Source: Bordetella parapertussis (GTDB lineage: Bacteria > Pseudomonadota > Gammaproteobacteria > Burkholderiales > Burkholderiaceae_A). From it: a stretch of 56,071 nt of DNA. This document shows, in pieces, positions 27,046 to 36,337 of this stretch. The stretch spans positions 1 through 56,071 of the forward strand of contig CAMAZF010000012.1 in NCBI GenBank assembly GCA_945862985.1, given 5' to 3'. The notes beneath the pieces are model-generated. The model did not search any database, was not told the origin of the DNA, and saw nothing but the letters and a program-made list of their open reading frames with translations. Both the position numbers and the translations under genes were made by a program. How positions within the stretch are numbered: the stretch's first letter is position 1; every line of letters begins with the position of its first letter.

Positions 27046-28194
27046 TTAGCCGATGCGAGCGAGGGTTTCTCTCTGGGGTCGAATCAGGTAGGCCAGCGTC
27101 TGCATCTCTACCAGACGGCTTGCAGTGCGCTGAAACTCGTTGGAGAGCACCCCTTGGGTGTAGAGCCGATCGGGCTCGGTCTCGGCCGAGAGGGCCAGTC
27201 GTCGACCAGCGTCGTAGAAAATATCGACTAGCCATGTAAAGCGCCGCGCCTCTGAGGCCTGAGCTGCAGTCATCTGAGGCACGTTGGAGATCAAAAGGGT
27301 GTGAAAGCGCTCAGAGAGCCAGAGATAGTCGTTCTGCGAGCGCGGGCCGCCGCAGAGGTCTTCAAACTCGAACCAGATGACGCCACCAGCCCGCATTCGA
27401 ATCGGGACTTCGCGACCATCCAGATCGATGAACCTCTGGCCAGTCGGCAGTGCCTCGTCTCCTAATGCCGAGGCAATGTCCTCAAGCGCAGCCTCAGCCA
27501 GATCTCCCCGCGGGTTTTGGTAGAACCTGGGCAGGGCGGAAAGACGCGCTTGGAGGTGTCCATCCCCGGTCTCTGCACGCTCGGCCTTTCGCCGATGATC
27601 CGCTGGAGAGGCGAGCTCCACCACCTCCAGATTCGCTTCTAGCAGTGCAATCGCCGGCAGGAGGCTCTCACGGTGCAGCCCATCTGGATAGAGACCGCTA
27701 GGGGGATAGTTCGAGGTCATCACGAAGCCTACGCGCGCGACCAACAGAGCACTGAGCAAGCGCTCGAGAATCATGGCGTCGGCGATGTCTGAGATGTGAA
27801 ACTCATCGAAGCAGATCAGTCTGTAGCGGCGGGCCACCCGGGTGGCCACCTCATCGAGTGGGTTCTCTGTGCCACGCAGGTCGTGGAGCTCACGATGGGT
27901 GGCTCGCATAAATTCATGGAAATGAATCCGAACCTTCCGCTCGATCGGAACCGCATCGAAGAAGCAGTCCATGAGGAAGCTCTTGCCGCGCCCCACCCCA
28001 CCCCAGAGGTAGACCCCCTTGGGGAGCGGCGGATGAATGAGCATGCGGGCTAAGCGTCCGCCCCTTCGACTCTTGTAGTGCTGCCACTCCTCAGAGCAGC
28101 GTTCAAGCGCCTCTAGCCCAGGAGTCTGGCCTTCGTCTAATGAGAACCCGCGTGAGGCCAGTCGGGCCTCAGCGAGATCTTTCACACGCGGCAT
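27046..28194 (-). CDS. zapE: Cell division protein ZapE (AFG1-like ATPase)
   Basis: About 382 residues. AFG1/ZapE ATPases act at the division site, with ZapE affecting FtsZ bundling. Walker A is WGGVGRGKSFLMDCFFDAV and Walker B is RLICFDEFHISDIADAMILERL, with the VGFVMTSNYPPSGLYPDGLHRESLLPAI sensor block. A C-terminal Arg-rich end (LVDIFYDAGRRLALSAE...) is typical. ATG 28194 is chosen; GTG 28203 is possible, and neither has a strong ribosome-binding site. It follows odhL by 5-14 bp. Confidence 0.94.
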   Translation of the reverse strand: MPRVKDLAEARLASRGFSLDEGQTPGLEALERCSEEWQHYKSRRGGRLARMLIHPPLPKGVYLWGGVGRGKSFLMDCFFDAVPIERKVRIHFHEFMRATHRELHDLRGTENPLDEVATRVARRYRLICFDEFHISDIADAMILERLLSALLVARVGFVMTSNYPPSGLYPDGLHRESLLPAIALLEANLEVVELASPADHRRKAERAETGDGHLQARLSALPRFYQNPRGDLAEAALEDIASALGDEALPTGQRFIDLDGREVPIRMRAGGVIWFEFEDLCGGPRSQNDYLWLSERFHTLLISNVPQMTAAQASEARRFTWLVDIFYDAGRRLALSAETEPDRLYTQGVLSNEFQRTASRLVEMQTLAYLIRPQRETLARIG

Positions 28195-28207
28195 GGCAGC
28201 CACAGGC

Positions 28208-29638
28208 TTACATGTTGAGGGCGCGCTTGTCGACCGCGAGCGCCGCCTCGCGCATCACTTCCGACATGGAGGGATGGGGGTGACAAATACGTGCAATGTC
28301 TTCGGAGGCCGCCTTGAATTCCATGGCAACCGCCGCCTCCGCAATGAGGTCAGATGCATTGGCAGCGACAATATGGACACCCAAAATCTCGTCTGTCTGG
28401 GCGTCGGCCAAGACCTTCACAAAGCCATCAGACGCATTCATGCCGAGCGCACGGCCGTTGGCCATAAACGGGAACTGGCCCGCCTTGAAGGCACGACCCG
28501 CCGCCTTCAGCTGCTGCTCGGTCTGCCCAACCCAGGCGATCTCGGGTGAGGTATAAATCACCCAAGGGATGCAGTTGTAGTCGATATGGGGCTTTTGGCC
28601 GGCAATGAGCTCGGCCACCATCACGCCCTCATCCTCACCCTTGTGAGCCAACATGGGGCCGCGCACCACGTCGCCAATGGCATAGACGTTCGGCCGCGCA
28701 GTGCGGCAATGGCCATCCACCGGAATAAACCCACGCTCGTCAGTCTTGAGGCCAATCGACTCGAGATTCAGATTTTCTGTATTGGGTACCCGACCAACCG
28801 AGACGATCAGTCGATCGCATTCGAGGGTCTGTGAGGCACCTTGTGCGTCGGTGTACTGGATCTTGACCAGCTTGGCAGTCTGCTTGACCTCACCGATCGT
28901 GACGCCCATATGGATGGCGAGACCCTGCTGCGTGAACAACTTGTGGGCCTCCTTCGCAACCGACTCGTCGCAAGCACCCAAAAACGTGGGCATGGCCTCT
29001 AGCACGGTGACCTCAGATCCGAGCCGGCGCCATACCGACCCCAGCTCAAGCCCAATCACCCCAGCGCCAATCACGCCCAAGCGCTTAGGGACTGAAGGAA
29101 ATTTCAGAGCACCCTCGTTGTCACAGACCATGACATGGTCGACAGGAATGCTCGGGAGATGCCGAGCCTTCGACCCTGTCGCAATGATGACGTGCTTGGC
29201 CGTCACGGCCTCAACGCCATCATCACCCTGGACCTCGAGCGTGACCAGATCGCCCTGCTCCCCGGTGAGACGACCGTGCCCTTTGAGCCAGGTGATCTTG
29301 TTCTTGCGAAACAAGAACTCGATGCCTTTGGTCATCTTGGAGACGATGCCATCTTTGCGAGCCAGCATCTTCCCGATGTCCATGCTGGCGCCCTCGACCG
29401 AGATGCCGTGTACGTCTGCGTGGTGCTGGATCTTCTCAAACTCCTCGCTCGAAGCAAGCAGAGCCTTAGAGGGAATGCAGCCCACATTCAAGCAGGTTCC
29501 GCCAAGTACAGCCTGGCCCTCTGGATTCACCCACTTCTCAATGCATGCGGTCTTAAAGCCGAGCTGTGCTGCCCGGATCGAGGCGATATAGCCAGCGGGG
29601 CCGGCGCCGATCACGACGACGTCAAATGCGTGTGCCAT
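28208..29638 (-). CDS. lpdA: Dihydrolipoyl dehydrogenase (E3) of the 2-oxoglutarate dehydrogenase complex
   Basis: A 476-residue FAD/NAD flavoenzyme reoxidising the dihydrolipoyl groups of E2. The FAD motif is [21 protein letters not shown] and the redox-active disulfide is in [16 protein letters not shown]. The NAD motif is [29 protein letters not shown]. The C-terminal dimer interface ends [24 protein letters not shown] with the catalytic His-Pro and Glu. AAGGAG lies upstream of the ATG. It sits 11 bp after odhB, so it is the OGDH-specific copy; a pyruvate dehydrogenase copy is not in the window. Often named odhL in this position. Confidence 0.96.
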   Translation of the reverse strand: MAHAFDVVVIGAGPAGYIASIRAAQLGFKTACIEKWVNPEGQAVLGGTCLNVGCIPSKALLASSEEFEKIQHHADVHGISVEGASMDIGKMLARKDGIVSKMTKGIEFLFRKNKITWLKGHGRLTGEQGDLVTLEVQGDDGVEAVTAKHVIIATGSKARHLPSIPVDHVMVCDNEGALKFPSVPKRLGVIGAGVIGLELGSVWRRLGSEVTVLEAMPTFLGACDESVAKEAHKLFTQQGLAIHMGVTIGEVKQTAKLVKIQYTDAQGASQTLECDRLIVSVGRVPNTENLNLESIGLKTDERGFIPVDGHCRTARPNVYAIGDVVRGPMLAHKGEDEGVMVAELIAGQKPHIDYNCIPWVIYTSPEIAWVGQTEQQLKAAGRAFKAGQFPFMANGRALGMNASDGFVKVLADAQTDEILGVHIVAANASDLIAEAAVAMEFKAASEDIARICHPHPSMSEVMREAALAVDKRALNM

Positions 29639-29649
29639 GGGTCGACTCC

Positions 29650-30888
29650 TTAGATCTCAAGCAAGAGACGGGAAGGATCTTCGAGCGCTTCCTTCATGGT
29701 CACCAACCCCAACACGGCCTCGCGTCCATCAATGATGCGGTGGTCGTAAGACATTGCGAGGTAGTTGATTGGACGCACCACCACCTGCCCGTTTTCAACG
29801 ACGGCGCGATCCTTGGTGGCATGAATACCGAGAATGGCCGACTGGGGTGGGTTAATGATGGGTGTTGAGAGCATCGAGCCAAAGACCCCACCGTTGGAGA
29901 TGGAGAAGGTTCCGCCGGTCAGTTCTTCAAGCGTGATCTTGCCGTCGCGGGCACGCACGCCGAAATCGGAAATGGTCTTCTCAATCTCAGCGAATGTGAG
30001 CTGGTCGGCATTTCGAATGATGGGTACCACCAGGCCACGAGGAGAGCCCACGGCCACGCCAATATCAAAATAGCCGTGATAAACGATGTCGTTGCCATCG
30101 ACTGATGCATTCAAAACGGGGTACTTCTTGAGCGCCGCAACCGCCGCCTTCACGAAGAACGACATGAAGCCAAGCTTGACTCCATGCTCTTTCTCGAAGC
30201 GATCCGCGTATTGCTTTCGAAGCGCCATCACGGGCGCCATATTGACTTCGTTGAAGGTGGTCAGGATGGCATTGGTCGCCTGCGACTGCAGCAGGCGCTC
30301 GGCCACACGGGCACGCAGACGCGTCATGGGGACCCGCTGTTCAGGACGGCCCTCCAGCATGGCCTCTGCGCCAATCGAGATGCTCACGGGAGGCAGGCTG
30401 GCGACCGCTGGGGCTGCAGGAATGCTGGCGGGTGCAGGGGCAGCCTTGGGTGCAGCCGATGCGGAGAGGACATCACCCTTGGTGATCCGGCCATCTCGAC
30501 CAGACCCAGCAGTGATGCTCGCTCCGGTCTCTGCCATGAGCTTCGCAGCTGCAGGGCTGGCCACAGCACCAGCAGGAGCAGCCGCCGCCGCGACTGGGGC
30601 CGCTGCAGGGGCAGCAGCCGATGCAGCAGGAGCCGCGCCAGCTTTTGCCTCCGTGTCGATCAGGGCAATGACCTCGCCCGAGACCACGGTGCCTCCGTCA
30701 CCCTTGATGACCTCGGTCATCACACCCGATGCGGGGGCTGGAACCTCCAAGACCACCTTGTCGGTCTCGATTTCAATGAGGATTTCGTCGACGGTGACGG
30801 CTTCACCGGGCTTTTTCTTCCACTGCAATAGGGTCGCTTCAGCGACCGACTCTGACAACTGAGGAACTTTCACTTCGTGCTTGGACAT
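29650..30888 (-). CDS. odhB: Dihydrolipoyllysine-residue succinyltransferase (E2) of 2-oxoglutarate dehydrogenase
   Basis: A 412-residue E2 component (sucB/odhB). One N-terminal lipoyl domain carries the lipoylated Lys in [18 protein letters not shown] long Ala/Pro-rich linker, a peripheral-subunit-binding domain ([31 protein letters not shown]) and the catalytic domain follow, with the active-site [13 protein letters not shown] near the C-terminus. The single lipoyl domain fits a succinyltransferase rather than the usual multi-lipoyl pyruvate E2. It lies 38 bp after odhA and 11 bp before the E3 gene. Confidence 0.96.
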   Translation of the reverse strand: MSKHEVKVPQLSESVAEATLLQWKKKPGEAVTVDEILIEIETDKVVLEVPAPASGVMTEVIKGDGGTVVSGEVIALIDTEAKAGAAPAASAAAPAAAPVAAAAAPAGAVASPAAAKLMAETGASITAGSGRDGRITKGDVLSASAAPKAAPAPASIPAAPAVASLPPVSISIGAEAMLEGRPEQRVPMTRLRARVAERLLQSQATNAILTTFNEVNMAPVMALRKQYADRFEKEHGVKLGFMSFFVKAAVAALKKYPVLNASVDGNDIVYHGYFDIGVAVGSPRGLVVPIIRNADQLTFAEIEKTISDFGVRARDGKITLEELTGGTFSISNGGVFGSMLSTPIINPPQSAILGIHATKDRAVVENGQVVVRPINYLAMSYDHRIIDGREAVLGLVTMKEALEDPSRLLLEI

Positions 30889-30926
30889 GACTTGGGCTCT
30901 TTCAGAATGAGTTCAATGGGCAGGTC

Positions 30927-33770
30927 TTAGTTTTTGAGCTTGGCGAAGGCTGCATCGAGCAGCTCTTTCTGACGGGCCAAGAACTTTTCGTAGTAACCCG
31001 CTGCAGGTGAGGCAGAGGCCGGACGACCGGCGTATCCAAGCTTCATGGCTGCGGACATGTGCTCGCGCAGGTAGTGCTGGACTTGGAACCAGACCCCCTG
31101 GTTCTGAGGCTCGTCCTGAACCCAAATGACCTCGGTCAGATTGGGATAGCGCTTCATTTCGGCTTCGAATGCCTTGTGCGGGAAGGGATAGACCTGCTCT
31201 GTTCTGACAATGGCCACGTCTGCACGACCACGCTCGCGGCGCTCCCTGACGAGCTCGTAATAGACCTTGCCCCAGCAGACGAGCAGACGCTTGACCTTCT
31301 CGGGATCGATCTCGGCATCGACTTCACCGATCACGGTCTCAAACTTGCCCTTGGTGAAGGCCTCAATCGGTGAAGTCGCATCCTTATTTCGAAGCAATGA
31401 CTTCGGCGTGAAGACGATCAGGGGCTTGCGGAACGAGCGAATCATCTGGCGACGCAGCAGGTGGAAGATCTGAGCCGCATTGGTGGGCTGACACAGCTGC
31501 ATGTTGGTGTCTGCACAGAGCTGCATGAAGCGCTCAGGACGCGCTGAAGAGTGCTCGGGTCCCTGCCCCTCGTGCCCATGGGGGAGCAGGAGCGTCAAGC
31601 CACTCTGGCGTCCCCATTTCACCTCGCCTGAGGCGATGAATTGATCGATCACGACCTGCGCTCCGTTGGCGAAATCACCAAATTGGGCTTCCCAGATGAC
31701 CAGCGTGTTGGGCTCAGCCGTGGAGTATCCGTATTCAAAGCCGAGAACGGCTTCTTCGGAGAGCACGGAGTCAATCACCACGAACTTACCCTGATCTGGG
31801 GAGATGTTCTCAAGGGGAACATAGGTCCCGGCATCGTAGCGCTCACGCTTCTGGTCATGCAGCACTGCGTGTCGGTGGGTGAAGGTTCCGCGCCCGCAGT
31901 CCTGGCCTGAGAGGCGCACGCTGTATCCGCTGGCGACCAGCGAGGCATAGGCCAGATGCTCGCCCATTCCCCAGTCGAGGTTCAGCTCACCACGGCCCAT
32001 GGCTCGGCGATCATTGACGACCTTCTCGACCAGGTTGTGCAGCGCGAAGCCCTCTGGCAAGGTGGTGATGCGTTCTGCCAAGCGTTGGATCTCGGTCGGA
32101 GGCAGCGCGGTATCGGCTTCGTCCGTCCACTTCTTGTCGAGGAAGGGAGACCAGTCCACCGCAAACTTGCTTTTGTAATTCGTCAGCACGGGCTCGCGCG
32201 TGTGTCGGCCTTCATCCATCGCGGCACGGAATGCCTTGACGAACTCGTCTCCACCCCCCGCTGGCAGGACACCCTGGGCCTCGAGCTTATCCGCATAGAG
32301 CTTACGGGTGCCTGGGTGCTGGCCAATGGCACGGTACATCAGTGGCTGAGTGAGCGCCGGTGTGTCTTGCTCGTTGTGGCCAAGCTTACGGAAGCAGACG
32401 ATGTCGATCACCACGTCTTTACCAAACTTTGCGCGGTACTCGATGGCCAACTGCGTCACAAATACCACCGCCTCTGGATCGTCTCCGTTGACGTGAAAGA
32501 CCGGAGCCTCAATCATCTTGACCACGTCCGAGCAATACAGCGTGGAACGGGTGTCGCGGGGGTCGGAGGTGGTGAATCCAATCTGGTTGTTGATCACGAC
32601 GTGCACGGTTCCGCCCGTGGAATAGCCGCGAGTCTGAGCGAGGTTGAGTGTCTCCATGACCACACCCTGGCCGGCAAAGGCAGCATCTCCGTGAACGAGG
32701 ACCGGGAGGATCTTGTGGCCTGCAGCGTCACCTCGACGATCGAGTCGCGCGCGCACGGACCCTTCCACCACAGGGTTCACAATCTCGAGGTGTGAGGGAT
32801 TGAAATTCAGGGAGAGGTGAACCGGTCCTCCAGGGGTGGACACATCGCTCGAGAAGCCCTGATGGTATTTAACGTCACCGGCGGGCAGATCGTCAGCATG
32901 CTTGCCCTCGAACTCGGCAAACAGGTCTGCTGGCATCTTGCCCAGGGTATTGACGAGCACATTCAGGCGGCCCCGGTGGGCCATGCCAATCACCACCTCT
33001 TCGACGCCCTTCATGCCAGCTTGCTGAACGATTTCATCCATACAGGCAATGAAAGATTCGCCACCCTCCAGCGAGAAACGCTTCTGGCCCACGTACTTGG
33101 TATGCAAGAAACGCTCAAGCCCCTCAGCCGCAGTCATGTGGCGAAGGATGTCGATCTTTTTCTCAGCCCCAAAATTGGGATTGGTGCGGGTGCTCTCGAG
33201 GCGCTCTTGGATCCAGCGGCGTTCGACCGGGTCCATGACGTACATGAACTCCGCGCCAATCTTTCCGCAATAGGTCTCGCGCAGCCCAGCGAGAATGTCC
33301 CGCAGAGACATCTGCTCGATCCCGAAGTAGAGGTTGTCTGCACGGAAGGTCGTGTCGAGATCGGCCTCGGTGAAATCGTAGAAGCTGGGGTCTAGTTCCG
33401 GGAAATGAGGACGCTCGCGAAGCTTCAGGGGATCAAGGTCCGCGTACTGGTTCCCTAGATTGCGATAGGCCGCAATGAGCGACTGAACATGGAGCTGCTT
33501 TCGAGCGACAGAGAGGTCGCGCTCGGCGACTCTCGGCAGAAATTGGTTGTGCTTGGCCCGAAGGGCAAAGGACTCGATCACCGGCGCATGGGGCAGATCC
33601 CGAGCATCGAGGGAGCCATCGACAGCCGGCACATTCTGGAGTGAATCAAAGTAGCGGCGCCAATGGTCGGAGACCGCGCCGGGGTTGTCGAGGTAGGCCT
33701 CGTAGAGCTCCTCAACATAGGGGGCATTGCTGCCAAACAAATAGGAATTGAGCTGATAGCTCTTCATCAT
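30927..33770 (-). CDS. odhA: 2-oxoglutarate dehydrogenase E1 component
   Basis: A 947-residue thiamine diphosphate enzyme (sucA/odhA). It decarboxylates 2-oxoglutarate and succinylates the lipoyl group of E2. It begins MMKSYQLNSYLFGSNAPYVEELYEAYLDNP, the E2/E3-binding segment. Characteristic blocks are IGMAHRGRLNVLVNTLGK, KYHQGFSSDV, the ThDP motif HVNGDDPEAVVFVTQLAIEYR, SGQDCGRGTFTHRHAVL and LLLPHGHEGQGPEHSSARPERFMQL. ATG 33767 is an equally possible start. In E. coli the homologue SucA is a reported SelO AMPylation target, and a selO gene is present in this window. A 13-bp palindrome lies in its 5' leader. Confidence 0.97.
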   Translation of the reverse strand: MMKSYQLNSYLFGSNAPYVEELYEAYLDNPGAVSDHWRRYFDSLQNVPAVDGSLDARDLPHAPVIESFALRAKHNQFLPRVAERDLSVARKQLHVQSLIAAYRNLGNQYADLDPLKLRERPHFPELDPSFYDFTEADLDTTFRADNLYFGIEQMSLRDILAGLRETYCGKIGAEFMYVMDPVERRWIQERLESTRTNPNFGAEKKIDILRHMTAAEGLERFLHTKYVGQKRFSLEGGESFIACMDEIVQQAGMKGVEEVVIGMAHRGRLNVLVNTLGKMPADLFAEFEGKHADDLPAGDVKYHQGFSSDVSTPGGPVHLSLNFNPSHLEIVNPVVEGSVRARLDRRGDAAGHKILPVLVHGDAAFAGQGVVMETLNLAQTRGYSTGGTVHVVINNQIGFTTSDPRDTRSTLYCSDVVKMIEAPVFHVNGDDPEAVVFVTQLAIEYRAKFGKDVVIDIVCFRKLGHNEQDTPALTQPLMYRAIGQHPGTRKLYADKLEAQGVLPAGGGDEFVKAFRAAMDEGRHTREPVLTNYKSKFAVDWSPFLDKKWTDEADTALPPTEIQRLAERITTLPEGFALHNLVEKVVNDRRAMGRGELNLDWGMGEHLAYASLVASGYSVRLSGQDCGRGTFTHRHAVLHDQKRERYDAGTYVPLENISPDQGKFVVIDSVLSEEAVLGFEYGYSTAEPNTLVIWEAQFGDFANGAQVVIDQFIASGEVKWGRQSGLTLLLPHGHEGQGPEHSSARPERFMQLCADTNMQLCQPTNAAQIFHLLRRQMIRSFRKPLIVFTPKSLLRNKDATSPIEAFTKGKFETVIGEVDAEIDPEKVKRLLVCWGKVYYELVRERRERGRADVAIVRTEQVYPFPHKAFEAEMKRYPNLTEVIWVQDEPQNQGVWFQVQHYLREHMSAAMKLGYAGRPASASPAAGYYEKFLARQKELLDAAFAKLKN

Positions 33771-33827
33771 GATGCGTCACCTTTCACGGCCGTCGGCCTA
33801 AACGATGCAGGGGAACCCTTTCACGCA

Positions 33828-33840
33828 GTGGCGACGCCAC
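33828..33840. repeat. 13-bp palindrome upstream of odhA
   Basis: GTGGCG and CGCCAC form a perfect inverted repeat with a single central base, 58 bp upstream of the odhA start. It has no T-tract. It could be an operator or a short leader hairpin; no regulator is known to me for this exact sequence. Confidence 0.5.
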
Positions 33841-33890
33841 GTTGTGAATTGCAAAACCGAGACTCTACACCCCGCACTCCCATGCAACAA

Positions 33891-33907
33891 GGGGGGCAAA
33901 GCCCCCC
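33891..33907 (-). terminator. Putative terminator downstream of gltA
   Basis: On the minus strand GGGGGGC, TTT and GCCCCCC form a 7-bp G/C stem that begins 11 bp after the gltA stop. It is followed by TTGTTG rather than an uninterrupted T-run. It probably separates the sdh-gltA transcript from odhA, at least partly. Confidence 0.55.
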
Positions 33908-33917
33908 TCTCCTCTTC

Positions 33918-35228
33918 TTATCCGCGCTGGTTCATGGGAACGAACTGACGTTCCGTAGGCCCGCAATACAGCTGACGGGGCCGACCAATCTTGTACTCGG
34001 GGTCGGTGATCATTTCTTTCCACTGCGCAACCCAGCCAATGGTCCGGGCCAAGGCAAACGTACAGGTGAACATAGACACGGGAATGCCCAATGCGCGCTG
34101 AACGATACCGGAGTAGAAGTCCACGTTCGGGTAGAGCTTGCGGCTCACGAAGTAGTCGTCTTCAAGCGCAATCTTCTCGAGTGCCATGGCGAGCTTGAAG
34201 ATGGGGTCATTCTCGAGGCCGAGTTCCTGCAGCACCTCTTTACAGGTCTCTTGCATCAGTTTGGCGCGAGGATCGAAGTTCTTGTAGACACGGTGGCCAA
34301 AGCCCATCAGTCGAGCACCAGAGTTCTTGTCCTTCACCTTCTCCATGAACTCGCCGACCTTGGCAACCCCACCGTTGGCGTGGAGGTGCTCAAGCATCTC
34401 AAGGCAAGCCTGGTTTGCGCCGCCGTGGGCGGGACCCCAGAGACAGGCCACGCCAGCAGCCACTGCGGAGAATGGACTGGTTCCGGACGAGCCACAAAGC
34501 CGAACGGTCGAGGTGGATGCGTTCTGCTCATGATCTGCGTGGAGCGTGAAGATCCGGTCCATGGCACGCACCAACACTGGGTTCGGCTCGTATTTCTCGC
34601 AAGGCGTACCGAACATCATGTACATGAAGTTGGCTGCGTAGGAGAGGTGGTTCTGCGGATACATGTATGGCTGACCGATGCTGTACTTATAGGCCATGGA
34701 GACCATCGTGGGCATCTTGGCGATCAGGCGAACAAAGGAGATGTCCTGCTGCTCGGGGGAGTTGATGTCTAGGCTATCAGGGTAGAACGCGGCCATTCCG
34801 CCGGTCAGACCAGTCAGGACTGCCATGGGGTGCGCATCGCGGCGGAACCCGCGAACTGCGAACTGCATGGCTTCGTGGACCATGGTGTGATGCATCACGA
34901 GGGTCTTGAACTCTTCGTACTGGGAGGGCGTGGGCAGCTCGCCGTAGTAAAGCAGGTAACAGACTTCAAGAAACTCACAGTTTCTTGCGAGCTGCTCAAT
35001 GGGGTAGCCGCGATAGATCAGCTGCCCTTTGTCTCCATCGATATACGTGACGGTGGACGAGCAGGATGCGGTCGACATGAAGCCCGTGTCGTAGGTGAAC
35101 TTTCCAGTCTGGGCATACAGCTTCCGGATGTCGATGACATCGGGGCCAATCGTGCCTGTCATGATGGGAAACTCGACTGACGGGGTGCCGTCAGTAAAGC
35201 TCATCGTCGCTTTGTGTTCGGACATCAT
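33918..35228 (-). CDS. gltA: Citrate synthase (type II)
   Basis: A 436-residue TCA-cycle enzyme condensing acetyl-CoA and oxaloacetate. Catalytic motifs are [45 protein letters not shown] (first and second catalytic His), [14 protein letters not shown] and the C-terminal Asp in [16 protein letters not shown]. The N-terminal extended domain ([30 protein letters not shown]) marks the NADH-sensitive Gram-negative type. It is downstream of sdhE by 54 bp. ATG 35228 and 35225 are adjacent start options. Confidence 0.98.
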   Translation of the reverse strand: MMSEHKATMSFTDGTPSVEFPIMTGTIGPDVIDIRKLYAQTGKFTYDTGFMSTASCSSTVTYIDGDKGQLIYRGYPIEQLARNCEFLEVCYLLYYGELPTPSQYEEFKTLVMHHTMVHEAMQFAVRGFRRDAHPMAVLTGLTGGMAAFYPDSLDINSPEQQDISFVRLIAKMPTMVSMAYKYSIGQPYMYPQNHLSYAANFMYMMFGTPCEKYEPNPVLVRAMDRIFTLHADHEQNASTSTVRLCGSSGTSPFSAVAAGVACLWGPAHGGANQACLEMLEHLHANGGVAKVGEFMEKVKDKNSGARLMGFGHRVYKNFDPRAKLMQETCKEVLQELGLENDPIFKLAMALEKIALEDDYFVSRKLYPNVDFYSGIVQRALGIPVSMFTCTFALARTIGWVAQWKEMITDPEYKIGRPRQLYCGPTERQFVPMNQRG

Positions 35229-35282
35229 GGTGGGGGGTCTCCCTGGTCTAAGTTAAAAAAGAAACAGTTTGGACCGCGCCTT

Positions 35283-35579
35283 TTACGCGGCTCTGAGTTT
35301 CGTGAGTACGCCATGCACCGGGGGGCAATCAAGATCCCCCTTTGGCTCTTCTCGGCCAAGTAGCAGTGTCAAGAGGTCGTTGTCTGTGAGGTTCAGCAGC
35401 GTCGCAAGGCCATCGTGATCCTCCATCGTGAGCGATTCCCCGAAACGCTGAAAGAAGCGCTCCATGACGAGGTCATTCTCCAAAAGGCCACGACGGGCTC
35501 GCCAGCGCAAGCGCCGAGCCAAATCCTCAGGCGCCAACGAGGACGACTGGTGCTGTTGGGCGAAAGGATCTGGTTGCAT
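35283..35579 (-). CDS. sdhE: Succinate dehydrogenase flavinylation factor SdhE
   Basis: A 98-residue YgfY/Sdh5-family protein needed for covalent attachment of FAD to SdhA. The RLRWRARRGLLENDLVMERFF segment contains the RRGxxE motif required for function, followed by the DNDLLTLLLGREEP helix. The N-terminal ~22 residues (Gln-rich) are variable. It is located between sdhB (20 bp upstream) and gltA, as in many betaproteobacteria. Confidence 0.95.
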   Translation of the reverse strand: MQPDPFAQQHQSSSLAPEDLARRLRWRARRGLLENDLVMERFFQRFGESLTMEDHDGLATLLNLTDNDLLTLLLGREEPKGDLDCPPVHGVLTKLRAA

Positions 35580-35599
35580 GTGCTGACGAGGAAGCGGGG

Positions 35600-36313
35600 C
35601 TATACGGTCCGTCGAACCATCAGCTCTTTAATCTTGCCGATGGCCTTGGTGGGGTTTAGTCCCTTCGGGCACACATCCACGCAGTTCATGATGGTGTGGC
35701 ATCTGAACAGGCGATAGGGATCCTCGAGGTTATCCAAACGCTCACTGGTGGCCTGGTCTCTGCTGTCAGCAATAAAGCGATAAGCCTGGAGGAGACCGGC
35801 GGGCCCGACAAACTTATCGGGGTTCCACCAGAACGACGGGCAGCTCGTGGAGCAGCAGGCGCAGAGGATGCACTCGTACAGGCCATCCAATTCCTCGCGG
35901 GCCTCCGGTGACTGCAGACGCTCCTTCTCGGGCGGTGGGGTCTCGTTGATGAGGTAGGGCTTGATGGAGTGGTATTGCTTGAAAAACTGCGTCATGTCGA
36001 CGATCAGGTCACGCACCACCGGAAGCCCGGGGAGGGGCTTGAGCACGATCGGCTCCTTGAGATCGCGCAGATTGGTTGTGCACGCGAGCCCGTTCTTGCC
36101 GTTGATATTCATTGCATCAGAACCACAAACTCCCTCACGACAGGAACGACGGAAGGACAACGAGTCGTCAAAGTCAGCCTTAATGCGCATGAGCGCATCC
36201 AGAAGCATCTTGTCGGTGGGCTGCAGCTCCACCGTGAGGTCTTCCATGCGGGGCTTTGCGTCCCGATCAGGGTCGTATCGATAAATGGAAAAGCGAACAG
36301 TACGAGTGGTCAT
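35600..36313 (-). CDS. sdhB: Succinate dehydrogenase iron-sulfur subunit
   Basis: A 237-residue subunit from ATG 36313, which has AAGGA 9 nt upstream; the longer frame starting at TTG 36322 is less likely. The N-terminal [2Fe-2S] ferredoxin domain contains [22 protein letters not shown]. The C-terminal domain contains [17 protein letters not shown], and [17 protein letters not shown] for the [4Fe-4S] and [3Fe-4S] clusters. It is the last sdh structural gene, 24 bp after sdhA. Confidence 0.97.
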   Translation of the reverse strand: MTTRTVRFSIYRYDPDRDAKPRMEDLTVELQPTDKMLLDALMRIKADFDDSLSFRRSCREGVCGSDAMNINGKNGLACTTNLRDLKEPIVLKPLPGLPVVRDLIVDMTQFFKQYHSIKPYLINETPPPEKERLQSPEAREELDGLYECILCACCSTSCPSFWWNPDKFVGPAGLLQAYRFIADSRDQATSERLDNLEDPYRLFRCHTIMNCVDVCPKGLNPTKAIGKIKELMVRRTV

Positions 36314-36337
36314 TGCATTCAATCCTTATGGGTGCAC

